Shown here: positions 1 through 7,943 of the stretch, piece by piece | Position numbering within the stretch: position 1 is the first letter of the stretch | How the letters are laid out: every line of letters begins with the position of its first letter | Assembly: GCA_028279945.1 (NCBI GenBank) | Contig: JANQMT010000183.1 | Location: 1-49,142, forward strand | Direction: 5' to 3' | From: JAKSCF01 sp028279945 | GTDB lineage: Bacteria > Bacillota > Clostridia > Peptostreptococcales > JAAYPU01 | DNA: 49,142 nucleotides | Notes under the pieces: generated by a model | The model's database searches: none | What the model saw: only the letters and a program-made list of their open reading frames with translations | What the model was told of the DNA's origin: nothing | Made by a program: the position numbers and the translations under genes

Positions 1-144
1 AGAAGATGCGGTAGAAGCCTTATGGCAAGCCGGCATATATGCTGAAAGCGGTATGGGCTGTACCGGGCCTATTGTTCGTGTCAATGAAGATAAGATTGAA
101 TATGCCGCTGCTGTATTAGCAGAAAAAGACTTTATTATAAATTA
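1..144 (+). CDS. C-terminal 47 residues of an unidentified protein (5' end outside window)
   Basis: One open frame runs from base 2 to a TAG at 142-144. The tail contains the glycine- and cysteine-bearing segment ESGMGCTGPIVRV followed by a short helix-like end. I do not recognise the family with confidence. The position just before selA/selB would suit a redox or selenium-linked enzyme of an amino-acid fermenter, but nothing in these 47 residues proves that. A possible terminator follows (159-250), so the gene is probably not co-transcribed with selA. Confidence 0.6.
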
Positions 145-158
145 GTATTTTTTATTGC

Positions 159-250
159 TAGGAACAGTTAATCATTTGTTTAAATTAGTAACACTACCCA
201 TTGTGACATCAAAACCTCATTTAATAGATAGCTGTTCCTAAATTTTTTTT
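159..250 (+). terminator. Long-loop inverted repeat with T-tract before selA
   Basis: TAGGAACAG at 159-167 is exactly complementary to CTGTTCCTA at 232-240, and a run of eight T follows at 243-250. The loop is about 64 bases, unusually long for an intrinsic terminator. It may hold further structure, or the whole may be a small RNA ending at the T-run. The end of the upstream gene is the obvious client. Confidence 0.45.
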
Positions 251-280
251 ACTGAGAGTGAGTAAAGAAAACATTTTATG

Positions 281-286
281 TTATAA
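281..286 (+). promoter_or_regulatory. Possible -10 box for selAB
   Basis: A perfect TATAAT lies about 90 bases before the selA start, downstream of the T-run at 243-250. No good -35 box is visible at the expected distance. It is the only clear -10 candidate between the upstream gene and selA. Confidence 0.35.
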
Positions 287-375
287 TAGCTTAGATTAAT
301 GATCTAAATAACATATAGGCAAGACTCTTGCGACGTATTTGATGGAGAGAATTGCTGAATTGAGGTGGAGTAATC

Positions 376-1797
376 ATGGAACATAAAGAGATTTTAAGAC
401 AACTTCCTAAAGTAGATGAGTTGCTTTTAAATGAAAAAATTAAAATGTATTTGAATCAAGTGCCGCGTACAATCATTGTTGATGCTATACGTCAGCAGAT
501 AGATGCTGTTAGAAACACAATATTAAGTGGATCAACAAATGAAATAGCTGAAAGCGGACACTTAAATTTAGAATGTTTGATTCAAAAGATTACTGCTGCT
601 ATTGAAGAGAAAAATCAAAAGAGCTTACGAAAAGTCATAAATGCAACCGGAACCATATTGCATACCAACTTAGGGCGTTCTTTAATTTCTGAAGAGATTA
701 AAGCGTATATTTTTGACATTGCGGGTCATTATTCAACACTGGAGTATGATACAAAAGAAGGTAAACGAGGGTCCAGGTATTCTCATGTAGAAAAAATGAT
801 TACTCAATTAACCAAAACAGAATCTGCATTAGTTGTGAATAACAATGCAGCAGCGATGATGCTCATATTAAGTACGGTAGCAAAAGAAAAAGAGGTTATT
901 GTATCAAGAGGTGAATTAGTAGAAATAGGCGGCTCCTTTAGAATACCTGAAATTATGGAGCAAAGTGGTGCCATATTAAAAGAAGTTGGGACCACCAACA
1001 AAACCCACTTAAGAGATTATATTCATGCATTAGATGAGGAAAACATTGGTGCACTTTTAAAAGTCCATACCAGTAATTATAGAATTTTAGGCTTTACAGA
1101 AGAAGTTGATTTAAAAGATATGGTGGATTTGGGTAAGGAAAAAGACATTCCTGTTATCTATGATTTAGGAAGTGGTGCATTGATTGACCTAAAGGAGTAT
1201 GGTATTTTTGATGAACCTACTGTAATGGAAAGTATCAATACAGGTGTTGATATTTGTTGTTTCAGTGGAGACAAACTGCTGGGAGGCCCACAAGCGGGGA
1301 TTATTATCGGACAAAAATACTGGATAGATAAAATGAAAAAGAACCCCCTTACAAGAGCCTTTAGAATTGACAAGTTAACTTTGGCTGCCCTTGAAGGAAC
1401 GTTACGTCTTTATCAACGGGATGAAGCCATAGATAAAATACCTACAATAAAAATGATGACTATGAAAAAAGAAGAAACAAAGCAAAAAGCCATCCAAATA
1501 TATGATAGTATTAAGAACTTAGAAGATGCCAAAATCAGTCTAATAGAAGGCTTTTCACAAATTGGAGGCGGTTCTGTGCCATTGCATGAATTGCCGAGCT
1601 GGATAATTCAAATAAAGCCAAACAGCATTTCGGTAAATGAATTGGAAAAAGCGTTAAGAAATCAAGAATTACCAATCATTGCTCGTATATATAAAGATGC
1701 ATTATTATTAGATGCGAGAACAATAGAAGAAGAAGCATTAGCTTATGTATCAAAGACTGTTAATGAAATATTTAACAATATGGAGGTGAACCAATGA
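376..1797 (+). CDS. selA: L-seryl-tRNA(Sec) selenium transferase
   Basis: SelA converts Ser-tRNA(Sec) to Sec-tRNA(Sec) using selenophosphate and pyridoxal phosphate. At 473 residues it is the normal bacterial length. The PLP-binding lysine lies in SGDKLLGGPQAG (Lys about 300), and the N-terminal tRNA-binding helical domain is followed by an aminotransferase-like fold with the conserved stretch INATGTILHTNLGRSL. The start is supported by GAGGTGG seven bases upstream. The stop overlaps the selB start (ATGA), so the two are translationally coupled. selC and selD lie just downstream, giving a nearly complete local selenocysteine pathway. Confidence 0.97.
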   Translation: MEHKEILRQLPKVDELLLNEKIKMYLNQVPRTIIVDAIRQQIDAVRNTILSGSTNEIAESGHLNLECLIQKITAAIEEKNQKSLRKVINATGTILHTNLGRSLISEEIKAYIFDIAGHYSTLEYDTKEGKRGSRYSHVEKMITQLTKTESALVVNNNAAAMMLILSTVAKEKEVIVSRGELVEIGGSFRIPEIMEQSGAILKEVGTTNKTHLRDYIHALDEENIGALLKVHTSNYRILGFTEEVDLKDMVDLGKEKDIPVIYDLGSGALIDLKEYGIFDEPTVMESINTGVDICCFSGDKLLGGPQAGIIIGQKYWIDKMKKNPLTRAFRIDKLTLAALEGTLRLYQRDEAIDKIPTIKMMTMKKEETKQKAIQIYDSIKNLEDAKISLIEGFSQIGGGSVPLHELPSWIIQIKPNSISVNELEKALRNQELPIIARIYKDALLLDARTIEEEALAYVSKTVNEIFNNMEVNQ

Positions 1798-3692
1798 AGA
1801 ATATTATCATTGGTACCGCGGGCCATATAGATCATGGTAAAACATCGTTAATAAAAGCCTTAACAGGCAGAGAGACAGACCGCCTTGAGGAAGAAAAAAA
1901 GCGCGGCATCACCATTGACTTGGGATTCACTTATTTTAATCTTTCAAACGGTGAAAAAGCAGGGATTATTGATGTCCCCGGTCATGAAAAGTTTATAAAA
2001 AACATGCTGGCAGGTGTTGGCGGCATGGATGTGGTTTTGATGGTTATTGCTGCAGATGAAGGGATTATGCCCCAAACAAGAGAACACCTGGATATATTAT
2101 CTATCTTAAATATTAAACAAGGTATCGTTGTTTTAACAAAAAAAGATATGGTAGAAGAAGACTGGCTGCAAATGGTGGAAGAAGAAATAAAAGAAGAAAT
2201 TCAGGGCAGTTTTTTAGAAAATGCCCCCATCATACCTGTATCGTCTATTACTGGAGAAGGCATAGAAGCATTAAAGCAAGAGATGACAAAAATGACCGAA
2301 ACGGCTGTTACTAAGAACATTCATATCCCCTTTAGAATACCCATAGACAGAGTTTTTTCAGTAGATGGATTTGGAACGGTTATTACAGGGACTCAAATTG
2401 AAGGGACTTTAAATACAGGGGATGAAGTGATGCTTTATCCTACAAACTTAGAAACAAAAATTAGAAATATTCAGGTTCATGGAGAAAAAGCAGCATCATC
2501 TTATGCTGGGCAGCGTGTCGCTATTAATCTGGCTAATGTGAAGAAAACGGATATCAATCGAGGGGATATTTTGGCTTCAAAAGATGCCCTAGAAGAAACC
2601 ATGATGATAGATGTAAAGTTAGATTTATTGAAAAGTACTGTTAGAGAATTATCCAATAGAACCAGAGTGCGTTTTTACCATGGCACTAAGGAAATATTAT
2701 GCCGGGTGGTTTTATTGGATGCAGATATCCTAAAAGCCGGAGAATACGGTTATGCACAACTAAGATTAGAAGAAAAAATTGCTGTAAAAAAAGACGATTA
2801 CTTTGTGTTGAGATTTTATTCTCCAATGGAAACCATAGGCGGTGGAATAATCCTAGATGAGAATCCATCTAAACATAAGAGAAACAATATGGATGTGATT
2901 GAAGCGCTAAGGTTAAGAGAAACAGGATCAGAAAAAGATATTCTAGATAGTTTGATAAAAAAATATAGTAAAAATTATATGCCTTTAGATTATATATTTA
3001 ACCGACTGGGTAAAGAAAAGAAAGAGGCAAGCTCATTATTACAACAATTGGTTTCTGAAAAAAAAGCCATTATGTTGACAGAAGAATTGGTGATGCACCA
3101 TAGTGTTATGTCCATGATATCAAAGGAGTTAAGCCATATTTTGACACAATTTCATAATCAAAATCCTTTGAAAATAGGTATGGGTAAAGAAGAATTAAGA
3201 AATAGGTTATTTAAGGGAAAAAATAAATGGGCAGATTTATTCTTAAATTACTTCAGTGATTGTGGCATCATTAAAGTTGCTCATCAAATGGTATCTTTGG
3301 ATGAATTTAAAGTGAAATATAGTGAAAAACAGCTAAAAATTAAAACCCAGATAGAAAATCTGTATTATGATAATCAATTTACGGTTCCGGTGGTATCCGA
3401 ACTCATAAAGTCTTTTGAAGACCATCAGGAGACTAAACAAATCCTTCAAAGCTTAATAGAAGAAGGTGTACTCATTAAAATTGACAATGATATATGCTTG
3501 CATCATAAAAACTATAATAAATCTGTAGATATGCTTAAAGCATACATTGAGAAAAATGGTTCTATAACCGTTGCTGACTTTCGAGATTTGATAGGCACTT
3601 CAAGAAAATACGCATTACCAATATTAGAATATTTTGATCAGATGAAAATAACAAAGAAAATTGAAGACGCTCGTGTTTTAGTTGCTTTATAG
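1794..3692 (+). CDS. selB: Selenocysteine-specific translation elongation factor
   Basis: SelB delivers Sec-tRNA(Sec) to UGA codons marked by a SECIS hairpin. The 632-residue protein has an EF-Tu-like GTPase domain with G1 GHIDHGKT (residues 10-17), G3 DVPGHEKF (from residue 60) and G4 TKKD (115-118). EF-Tu domains II and III follow, then a C-terminal tail of winged-helix repeats (about 380-632). The last winged helix, near TSRKYALPILEYFD, is the expected SECIS-binding part. It overlaps selA by 4 bp and lies 48 bp before selC. Confidence 0.97.
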   Translation: MKNIIIGTAGHIDHGKTSLIKALTGRETDRLEEEKKRGITIDLGFTYFNLSNGEKAGIIDVPGHEKFIKNMLAGVGGMDVVLMVIAADEGIMPQTREHLDILSILNIKQGIVVLTKKDMVEEDWLQMVEEEIKEEIQGSFLENAPIIPVSSITGEGIEALKQEMTKMTETAVTKNIHIPFRIPIDRVFSVDGFGTVITGTQIEGTLNTGDEVMLYPTNLETKIRNIQVHGEKAASSYAGQRVAINLANVKKTDINRGDILASKDALEETMMIDVKLDLLKSTVRELSNRTRVRFYHGTKEILCRVVLLDADILKAGEYGYAQLRLEEKIAVKKDDYFVLRFYSPMETIGGGIILDENPSKHKRNNMDVIEALRLRETGSEKDILDSLIKKYSKNYMPLDYIFNRLGKEKKEASSLLQQLVSEKKAIMLTEELVMHHSVMSMISKELSHILTQFHNQNPLKIGMGKEELRNRLFKGKNKWADLFLNYFSDCGIIKVAHQMVSLDEFKVKYSEKQLKIKTQIENLYYDNQFTVPVVSELIKSFEDHQETKQILQSLIEEGVLIKIDNDICLHHKNYNKSVDMLKAYIEKNGSITVADFRDLIGTSRKYALPILEYFDQMKITKKIEDARVLVAL

Positions 3693-3740
3693 TGAAAGAT
3701 GTAATATAATATTAGGGTTAAATTCTATTATTATAATTTT

Positions 3741-3837
3741 GGGAGTAGATGGTGGCTGGTGTTGCCTCTGGTCTTCAAAACCAGTATGAGGAGTTAGGAG
3801 CTTCTTAGGTGGGTTCGATTCCCACATACTCTCGCCA
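3741..3837 (+). tRNA. selC: tRNA-Sec (anticodon TCA)
   Basis: The anticodon arm is CTGGT-CTTCAAA-ACCAG with anticodon TCA at 3775-3777. The acceptor pairs GGGAGTA with TACTCTC (one G-U pair), there is a long variable arm of the tRNA-Sec kind, a T-loop TTCGATT closed by GTGGG/CCCAC, and an encoded CCA at 3835-3837. At about 97 nt it is longer than an ordinary tRNA, as expected. It sits immediately after selB and is followed by a terminator. Confidence 0.95.
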
Positions 3838-3851
3838 AAAACGAAATTTGA

Positions 3852-3884
3852 ATGGTTACAGCGATTTGCGTTGTAGCCATTTTT
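3852..3884 (+). terminator. Terminator of the selAB-selC unit
   Basis: ATGGTTACAGCG pairs with CGTTGTAGCCAT (G-U pairs allowed) around a short loop, and a T-rich tail follows. A closely similar hairpin recurs at 4735-4770 on the far side of the SurA-like gene. Confidence 0.8.
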
Positions 3885-3962
3885 ATTTTAAAAATATCAA
3901 AAAAAAAAGCAAGTGAAGGATCAGAAGATGCCACATCAGCGAAAAAGGATACCGTAGATATT

Positions 3963-4706
3963 TTAAGGAATATTTAATTTCCTTATGATTTTGATATTTG
4001 CTTTATTCTGTTCCTTTTGAATTTGCGCATTAAAATAGTTGATAGCTTCTTCACTCTCTGGATCAAGATTCTTATTTGAATTCAATATACAATTAGCAAC
4101 ATTTATTTTTGTTATAAAACCGCAAAAAACATATTTCATATAATTATCCCAAAAAAATGTTTCGTCTAAAAATTCTAAAAAAGGATTTGGGTTTTCATTA
4201 TGCCAAATTTTTTTATCTCTATCAATCTTCTCATAAATTTCTCTCTCTTCAGGTAACATTTCTTTATCTAATGCAATTGAATAATAAATTTTAGTTTTTA
4301 CTATTTTATCAAAATATGATTCATAAATCTGTTTATTTATTAACATATTGTCTTCTATTGTTTCGTCTAAAGCTAATGCTTCCTGCATAGCTAATGCAAA
4401 TATGATTTCATCAAGAGTTATATCCCACCCATTAACTGTTGCAATAACTAAATTTTCTCCATATTTTAATTCATTAATACTAATAATATCCTCATAAAAT
4501 TTTTTTGTTTTTTTAATTATACTAGGATTTTTAAAGCCACCAATATTAACTTTGGATATATACTCTTTTTGAATCTCTTGAATTTTTTCAATTTCTAACG
4601 CTGTTAGTTCCTTGTGTTTTTTTTGTGATATTGAATTTATGGAATAAGCAGTTATACATAGAATTACTATACTTAAAAAAATCATACTTTTTTTACTAAT
4701 GTTCAT
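3963..4706 (-). CDS. Small secreted or membrane-anchored protein, SurA N-terminal-domain-like
   Basis: This 247-residue protein begins with a lysine-containing N-terminus and one hydrophobic segment (about residues 8-25) that looks like a signal anchor. The rest is highly charged. The segment IATVNGWDITLDEIIFALA followed by a long helical region resembles the N-terminal chaperone domain of SurA/PrsA-type foldases. No parvulin isomerase domain is present, so a chaperone role is only inferred. AAGGAG lies 8 bases before the ATG. The gene is very AT-rich, stands alone, and lies between selC and selD flanked by two similar hairpins, which suggests it was inserted there. Confidence 0.7.
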   Translation of the reverse strand: MNISKKSMIFLSIVILCITAYSINSISQKKHKELTALEIEKIQEIQKEYISKVNIGGFKNPSIIKKTKKFYEDIISINELKYGENLVIATVNGWDITLDEIIFALAMQEALALDETIEDNMLINKQIYESYFDKIVKTKIYYSIALDKEMLPEEREIYEKIDRDKKIWHNENPNPFLEFLDETFFWDNYMKYVFCGFITKINVANCILNSNKNLDPESEEAINYFNAQIQKEQNKANIKIIRKLNIP

Positions 4707-4734
4707 AAATTAACTCCTTGCCAAAAATGGTGTT

Positions 4735-4770
4735 AAAAACGGTTACAGTCACTAAATTGTAACCGTTTTT
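4735..4770 (-). terminator. Terminator after selD (bidirectional hairpin)
   Basis: AAAAACGGTTACA and TGTAACCGTTTTT form a perfect 13-bp stem ending 13 bases beyond the selD stop. The stem carries T-runs on both strands, so it could stop transcription either way. The core GGTTACAG...GTAACC matches the selC terminator at 3852-3884. Confidence 0.8.
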
Positions 4771-4783
4771 AATTATTTGAAAG

Positions 4784-5827
4784 CTATGGCATTACTATGA
4801 TTTGGTAATCTGTTGTTTCAGTAACTTCACCAATCACGTAGTATTCTGTTTGGTTATCTTTTAAAGCTTCTGAGAGTGCATTGGCTTTGTCCTCTGCAAC
4901 TGCTATCAATAGACCGCCGGAAGTTTGAGGATCGAATAAGCAGTCTTCTATAGCTTGTGGGATACCTGGACCGAATTGTGTTCGATACTCTAAGAACGAT
5001 CTGTTGTTATATGCACCTGCCGGTATGATACCCATTTCAGCTAGTTGGATCGCTTCTTTTATGATAGGTATTTGTGAGGCATACAAGCGTAATGTGGTAT
5101 TACTGCCTTCTGCCATTTCTGCAGCATGTCCTATAAGACCGAAGCCGGTAATATCTGTACAGCTGTGAACACCTACTGACATCATAGCGTCTTTTGCAAA
5201 GTTATTCAGTGTCTTCATAGATTTAATTATTTTTGCTTTTACGGCTGAACCCACAAGGTCATCCTTCATAGCGGTTGTGATGATACCACTGCCTATGGGC
5301 TTGGTTAAAATGAGGACATCACCTGGTTTAGCACTGCTGTTTGTTACGACTTGTTTTGGATGAATAAAACCGGTTACAGACAGTCCGTATTTTGGCTCTG
5401 TATCTTCAATAGAGTGACCTCCGGTAATAATAGCACCGGCTTCAGTAACTTTGTCATAGCCGCCTAACAGGATCTTTTGGACATATTCCTTTGGAAGATC
5501 TTTAGGAAAGCAGATAATATTCAAAGCCAGTTTAGGATCACCGCCCATGGCATAGACATCGCTTAATGCATTAGCCGCAGCAATTTGGCCAAATTCATAA
5601 GGATCATCCACTATGGGTGTAAAAAAATCTATGGTTTGGATAATGGCATTTGCTGCATTTAATTGATAAACAGAGGCGTCATCCGAGGTATCAATTCCAA
5701 CCAATAAATTAGGGTCAGAGGCTTTTGGTAAATGACACAAAACTTGTGCCAGGACATCAGGTCCTATTTTAGCAGCTCAACCAGCGCTGCTGGTCATATC
5801 CGTAAGTTTTATGCTGGTATTTGACAT
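4784..5827 (-). CDS. selD: Selenide, water dikinase, itself a selenoprotein (Sec at residue 17)
   Basis: SelD makes selenophosphate from selenide and ATP. The frame extends upstream of the first in-frame ATG (5740), through a TGA at 5777-5779, to an ATG at 5825-5827 preceded by AGGAGGTG. The full product is 347 residues, normal for the family, and reads MSNTSIKLTDMTSSAG-U-AAKIG. The UGA falls at the catalytic Cys/Sec position of SelD, followed by the usual Ala-Ala-Lys. A hairpin suited to a bacterial SECIS lies just downstream. The glycine-rich loop, DDAAVY-like segment and C-terminal FDPQTSGGLL motif are present. An annotation that starts at 5740 would lose the active site. It is transcribed divergently from the desulfurase gene. 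Confidence 0.96.
5751..5779 (-). promoter_or_regulatory. Sec UGA codon and candidate SECIS hairpin in selD
   Basis: On the minus strand the UGA (5779-5777) is followed after 11 bases by AGGAC-CUGAU-GUCCU, a 5-bp stem with a five-base loop that contains G and U. The loop begins about 16 bases after UGA, at the short edge of the usual bacterial SECIS range. The stem is shorter than in the best-studied SECIS, so some weaker pairing below it may take part. Confidence 0.7.
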
Positions 5828-5904
5828 AACTACACCTCCTTATAGTTTTCGTTAATGAAAATACCATTTAATTTTAATTGAAACTATAAAAAAATACAAT
5901 AACA

Positions 5905-5952
5905 AACAATAGATTTATAGATATTAATAATAACAATGGATTTATAGATATT
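5905..5952. repeat. Tandem 21-bp direct repeat in the selD/desulfurase intergenic region
   Basis: AACAATAGATTTATAGATAT (5905-5924, plus one T) recurs at 5932-5952 with a single A-to-G change; the copies start 27 bases apart. They lie between the divergent selD and desulfurase genes, just upstream of the TATAAT at 5958-5963. This is where an operator would be expected. Slippage duplication of AT-rich sequence is the plain alternative. Confidence 0.6.
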
Positions 5953-5957
5953 TATTG

Positions 5958-5963
5958 TATAAT
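5958..5963 (+). promoter_or_regulatory. -10 box for the desulfurase-yedF operon
   Basis: A perfect TATAAT lies 46 bases before the desulfurase ATG. The -35 region falls inside the second tandem repeat and is a poor match, which would fit a promoter needing an activator. Confidence 0.45.
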
Positions 5964-6009
5964 ATAGAAGATATATTTATACATCCAATAATTAAGAAAG
6001 TGAGCGTTT

Positions 6010-7152
6010 ATGATATACTTAGATAATGCTGCAACGACTTTTCCAAAACCGGAAATTGTTTATGATACTTTAGATAAAAGCTTTAGATTTGAGGGTGCTA
6101 ATCCGGGACGATCCGGGCATCAACTGGCTTTAAAAGCAGGCAGAAATGTATATAAAACAAGAGAGCGCATAGCGGATTTATTTAGCATTGACAGTCCCAT
6201 GCAAATTGTATTGACCCACAATACGACCAGTGCCCTAAACTTAGCGATAAAAGGTGTGTTGTTTCCAAAAGATCATGTCATATTAACCAGTATGGAGCAT
6301 AATTCTGTTGTACGTCCAATTAAAGAGCTGGAAAAATTAGGGGTAGAGAATTCTATTGTATGGTGTAATGAAAAGGGTGAGATCGGACTTGAGGATATAA
6401 AAAATGAGATTAAAGAAAACACTAAGCTCATTGTAACGACCCATGCATCCAATATAACCGGTACGTTGCTTCCTATCCGGCAGATTGGAGAAATAGCAAG
6501 AGAGCATAATGTATTATATTTAGTAGACGGTGCTCAAACAGCAGGTGTTTTTGATATAAATGTAAAAGAAATGAACATAGACTTATTAGCTGTAGCAGGT
6601 CATAAAGGGTTATTAGGTCCTCCGGGAACCGGCGCTTTATATATTAGAAAAGGCGTGAATTTAAAAACTCTGATGGAAGGTGGCACAGGAAGTGAATCTG
6701 AATCCATATTTCAGCCTGCAATGATGCCTGATTTACACGAAAGCGGCACCGCAAACATGCCTGGATTAGCAGGTTTAGGAGTAGGAATACAGTGGATACA
6801 GGATACAGGTATCGGTTACATCAGACAACATGAACAGCAGCTTTTAACGGTTTTGCTAAAAGGGCTTCAAAGCATTCCTAAAGTAAAAATATATGGTATG
6901 TGTGATATCAATAAGCAAGCACCTGTTGTGTCATTTAATATATGGGATAAAGGCTCCAGCCAGGTGGCTTTTGAGCTGGATCGAAATTATAATATTGCCA
7001 CCCGTTCAGGGCTGCATTGTGCGCCTTTAGCACATGAAACCATAGGTACATTAAAGCAGGGGACCGTACGGCTCAGCTTAGGATATTTTAACACTACCCA
7101 AGAGATAGAAAAAACAGTACACGCTATTAGCAAAATAGCGACAGGTTGTTGA
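6010..7152 (+). CDS. Cysteine desulfurase / selenocysteine lyase family protein
   Basis: This is a class V aminotransferase-fold, PLP-dependent enzyme that removes sulfur (or selenium) from cysteine (or selenocysteine). The N-terminus MIYLDNAATTFPKP is typical. Visible residues include His97 in SMEHNS, Asp173 in LVDGAQ, PLP-binding Lys199 in AGHKGLLG, and active-site Cys337 in RSGLHCAPLAH. With selD upstream and yedF downstream it may supply selenide or persulfide-bound selenium, but sequence alone cannot tell substrate preference. The last codons appear to have been altered by a repeat element: a second version of the 3' end lies at 7293-7320. Confidence 0.93.
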   Translation: MIYLDNAATTFPKPEIVYDTLDKSFRFEGANPGRSGHQLALKAGRNVYKTRERIADLFSIDSPMQIVLTHNTTSALNLAIKGVLFPKDHVILTSMEHNSVVRPIKELEKLGVENSIVWCNEKGEIGLEDIKNEIKENTKLIVTTHASNITGTLLPIRQIGEIAREHNVLYLVDGAQTAGVFDINVKEMNIDLLAVAGHKGLLGPPGTGALYIRKGVNLKTLMEGGTGSESESIFQPAMMPDLHESGTANMPGLAGLGVGIQWIQDTGIGYIRQHEQQLLTVLLKGLQSIPKVKIYGMCDINKQAPVVSFNIWDKGSSQVAFELDRNYNIATRSGLHCAPLAHETIGTLKQGTVRLSLGYFNTTQEIEKTVHAISKIATGC

Positions 7153-7164
7153 CTTTGTCAACAA
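7146..7164. repeat. Perfect 8-bp hairpin next to the desulfurase stop
   Basis: TTGTTGAC-TTT-GTCAACAA is a perfect stem with a three-base loop and overlaps the current stop of the desulfurase gene. No T-tract follows, so it does not look like a terminator. Confidence 0.6.
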
Positions 7165-7169
7165 GATGC

Positions 7170-7292
7170 CAGACTTTCGAAAACTTCGAAGTTCAAGGCA
7201 CGCTGAAAGCGAGTAGCGGAGCTTACTCAGGGTAAGTGAGCATGCTCGCTTGAAAGCAGTAACGCAGAAATTCGGAGTTTGTCGACAGTCTG
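7170..7292. mobile_element. 123-bp MITE-like element with 22-bp inverted ends
   Basis: The left end (7170-7191, beginning CAGACTTTCGA) matches the reverse complement of the right end (7271-7292, beginning CAGACTGTCGA) at about 19 of 22 positions. The core is GC-richer than its surroundings and can form an imperfect hairpin from AGCGAG...CTCGCT enclosing CTTAC/GTAAG. There is no coding frame. Short length, inverted ends and flanking direct repeats suggest a miniature inverted-repeat element; a structured intergenic repeat spread by another route is also possible. Confidence 0.55.
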
Positions 7293-7337
7293 ACGCTATT
7301 AATAAAATAGCCAGTACTTAGAGAGGAGAATAATGGG

Positions 7338-7928
7338 ATGAAAACCATAGACGCCAGAGGCTTAAGCTGTCCAAAACCGGTGGTTTTAACTAAAAAAGAA
7401 ATGGAAAGTCATAGTAAAATAATAACCATTGTTGATAATGAAATTGCAAAGCAAAATGTAGAGCGATTAGCAAACAATATGGATTATGATATTGATATCA
7501 ATAAGAAGGATGAAGATTATTATATTGCCTTAACTAAAACTGGAAGCAATGAAAAAGATAACTTAGACATCCAACCTGTTGCGATTGAAAATCCTTTAAC
7601 TGCTTTGCTCCTTTCATCAGATAAACTGGGAAAAGGATCTGAAGAACTGGGAAAGATTTTAATGAAAGGGTATCTTTATACATTAACAGAAATAAAACCT
7701 TATCCATCTTCTATATTGATCATGAATGAAGGGGTTAAATTAGCAACAGAGAATGACGACGCTATAAAAAATTTGAGGAAAATGGAAGAAGAAGGCGTTG
7801 AGATAATCGTTTGCGGTACTTGCTTAGACTATTATCAATGTACAGATGATATAAAAGTAGGTATAGTTGGAAATATGTATAGTATTGTTGAAAAAATGAA
7901 TCAAGCACAAAAGTTAATTCATATATAA
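7338..7928 (+). CDS. yedF: Sulfurtransferase-like selenium metabolism protein YedF
   Basis: The 196-residue protein has an N-terminal TusA/SirA-type domain with the CPKPV motif in DARGLSCPKPVVLTK (Cys about 11), and a C-terminal DsrE-like domain with a cysteine pair in IIVCGTCLDYY. This two-domain form is a known marker of selenium-using bacteria, and here it lies with selA, selB, selC and selD. Its exact reaction is not established; carrying persulfide or selenide between the neighbouring desulfurase and SelD is a reasonable inference. GAGGAG lies 9 bases before the ATG at 7338; an out-of-frame ATG at 7333 can be ignored. Confidence 0.92.
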   Translation: MKTIDARGLSCPKPVVLTKKEMESHSKIITIVDNEIAKQNVERLANNMDYDIDINKKDEDYYIALTKTGSNEKDNLDIQPVAIENPLTALLLSSDKLGKGSEELGKILMKGYLYTLTEIKPYPSSILIMNEGVKLATENDDAIKNLRKMEEEGVEIIVCGTCLDYYQCTDDIKVGIVGNMYSIVEKMNQAQKLIHI

Positions 7929-7943
7929 AGGAATGAAACCAAA

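Larger units (their letters stand above)
7121..7311. repeat. 19-bp direct repeats flanking the insertion at the desulfurase 3' end
   Basis: ACGCTATTAGCAAAATAGC (7121-7139) recurs as ACGCTATTAATAAAATAGC (7293-7311), with two differences. Read in the desulfurase frame, the second copy encodes DAINKIAST and a stop, which looks like the original C-terminus. The repeats therefore look like a duplication created when the sequence at 7140-7292 was gained. Confidence 0.65.

Noticed and set aside
3901..3978. Plus-strand frame reading KKASEGSEDATSAKKDTVDIL before a stop
   Set aside because: It looks like a coding tail (alternating Lys, Ser, Glu, Asp), possibly the end of a lost gene, but there is no start or recognisable domain, so I do not list it as a pseudogene.
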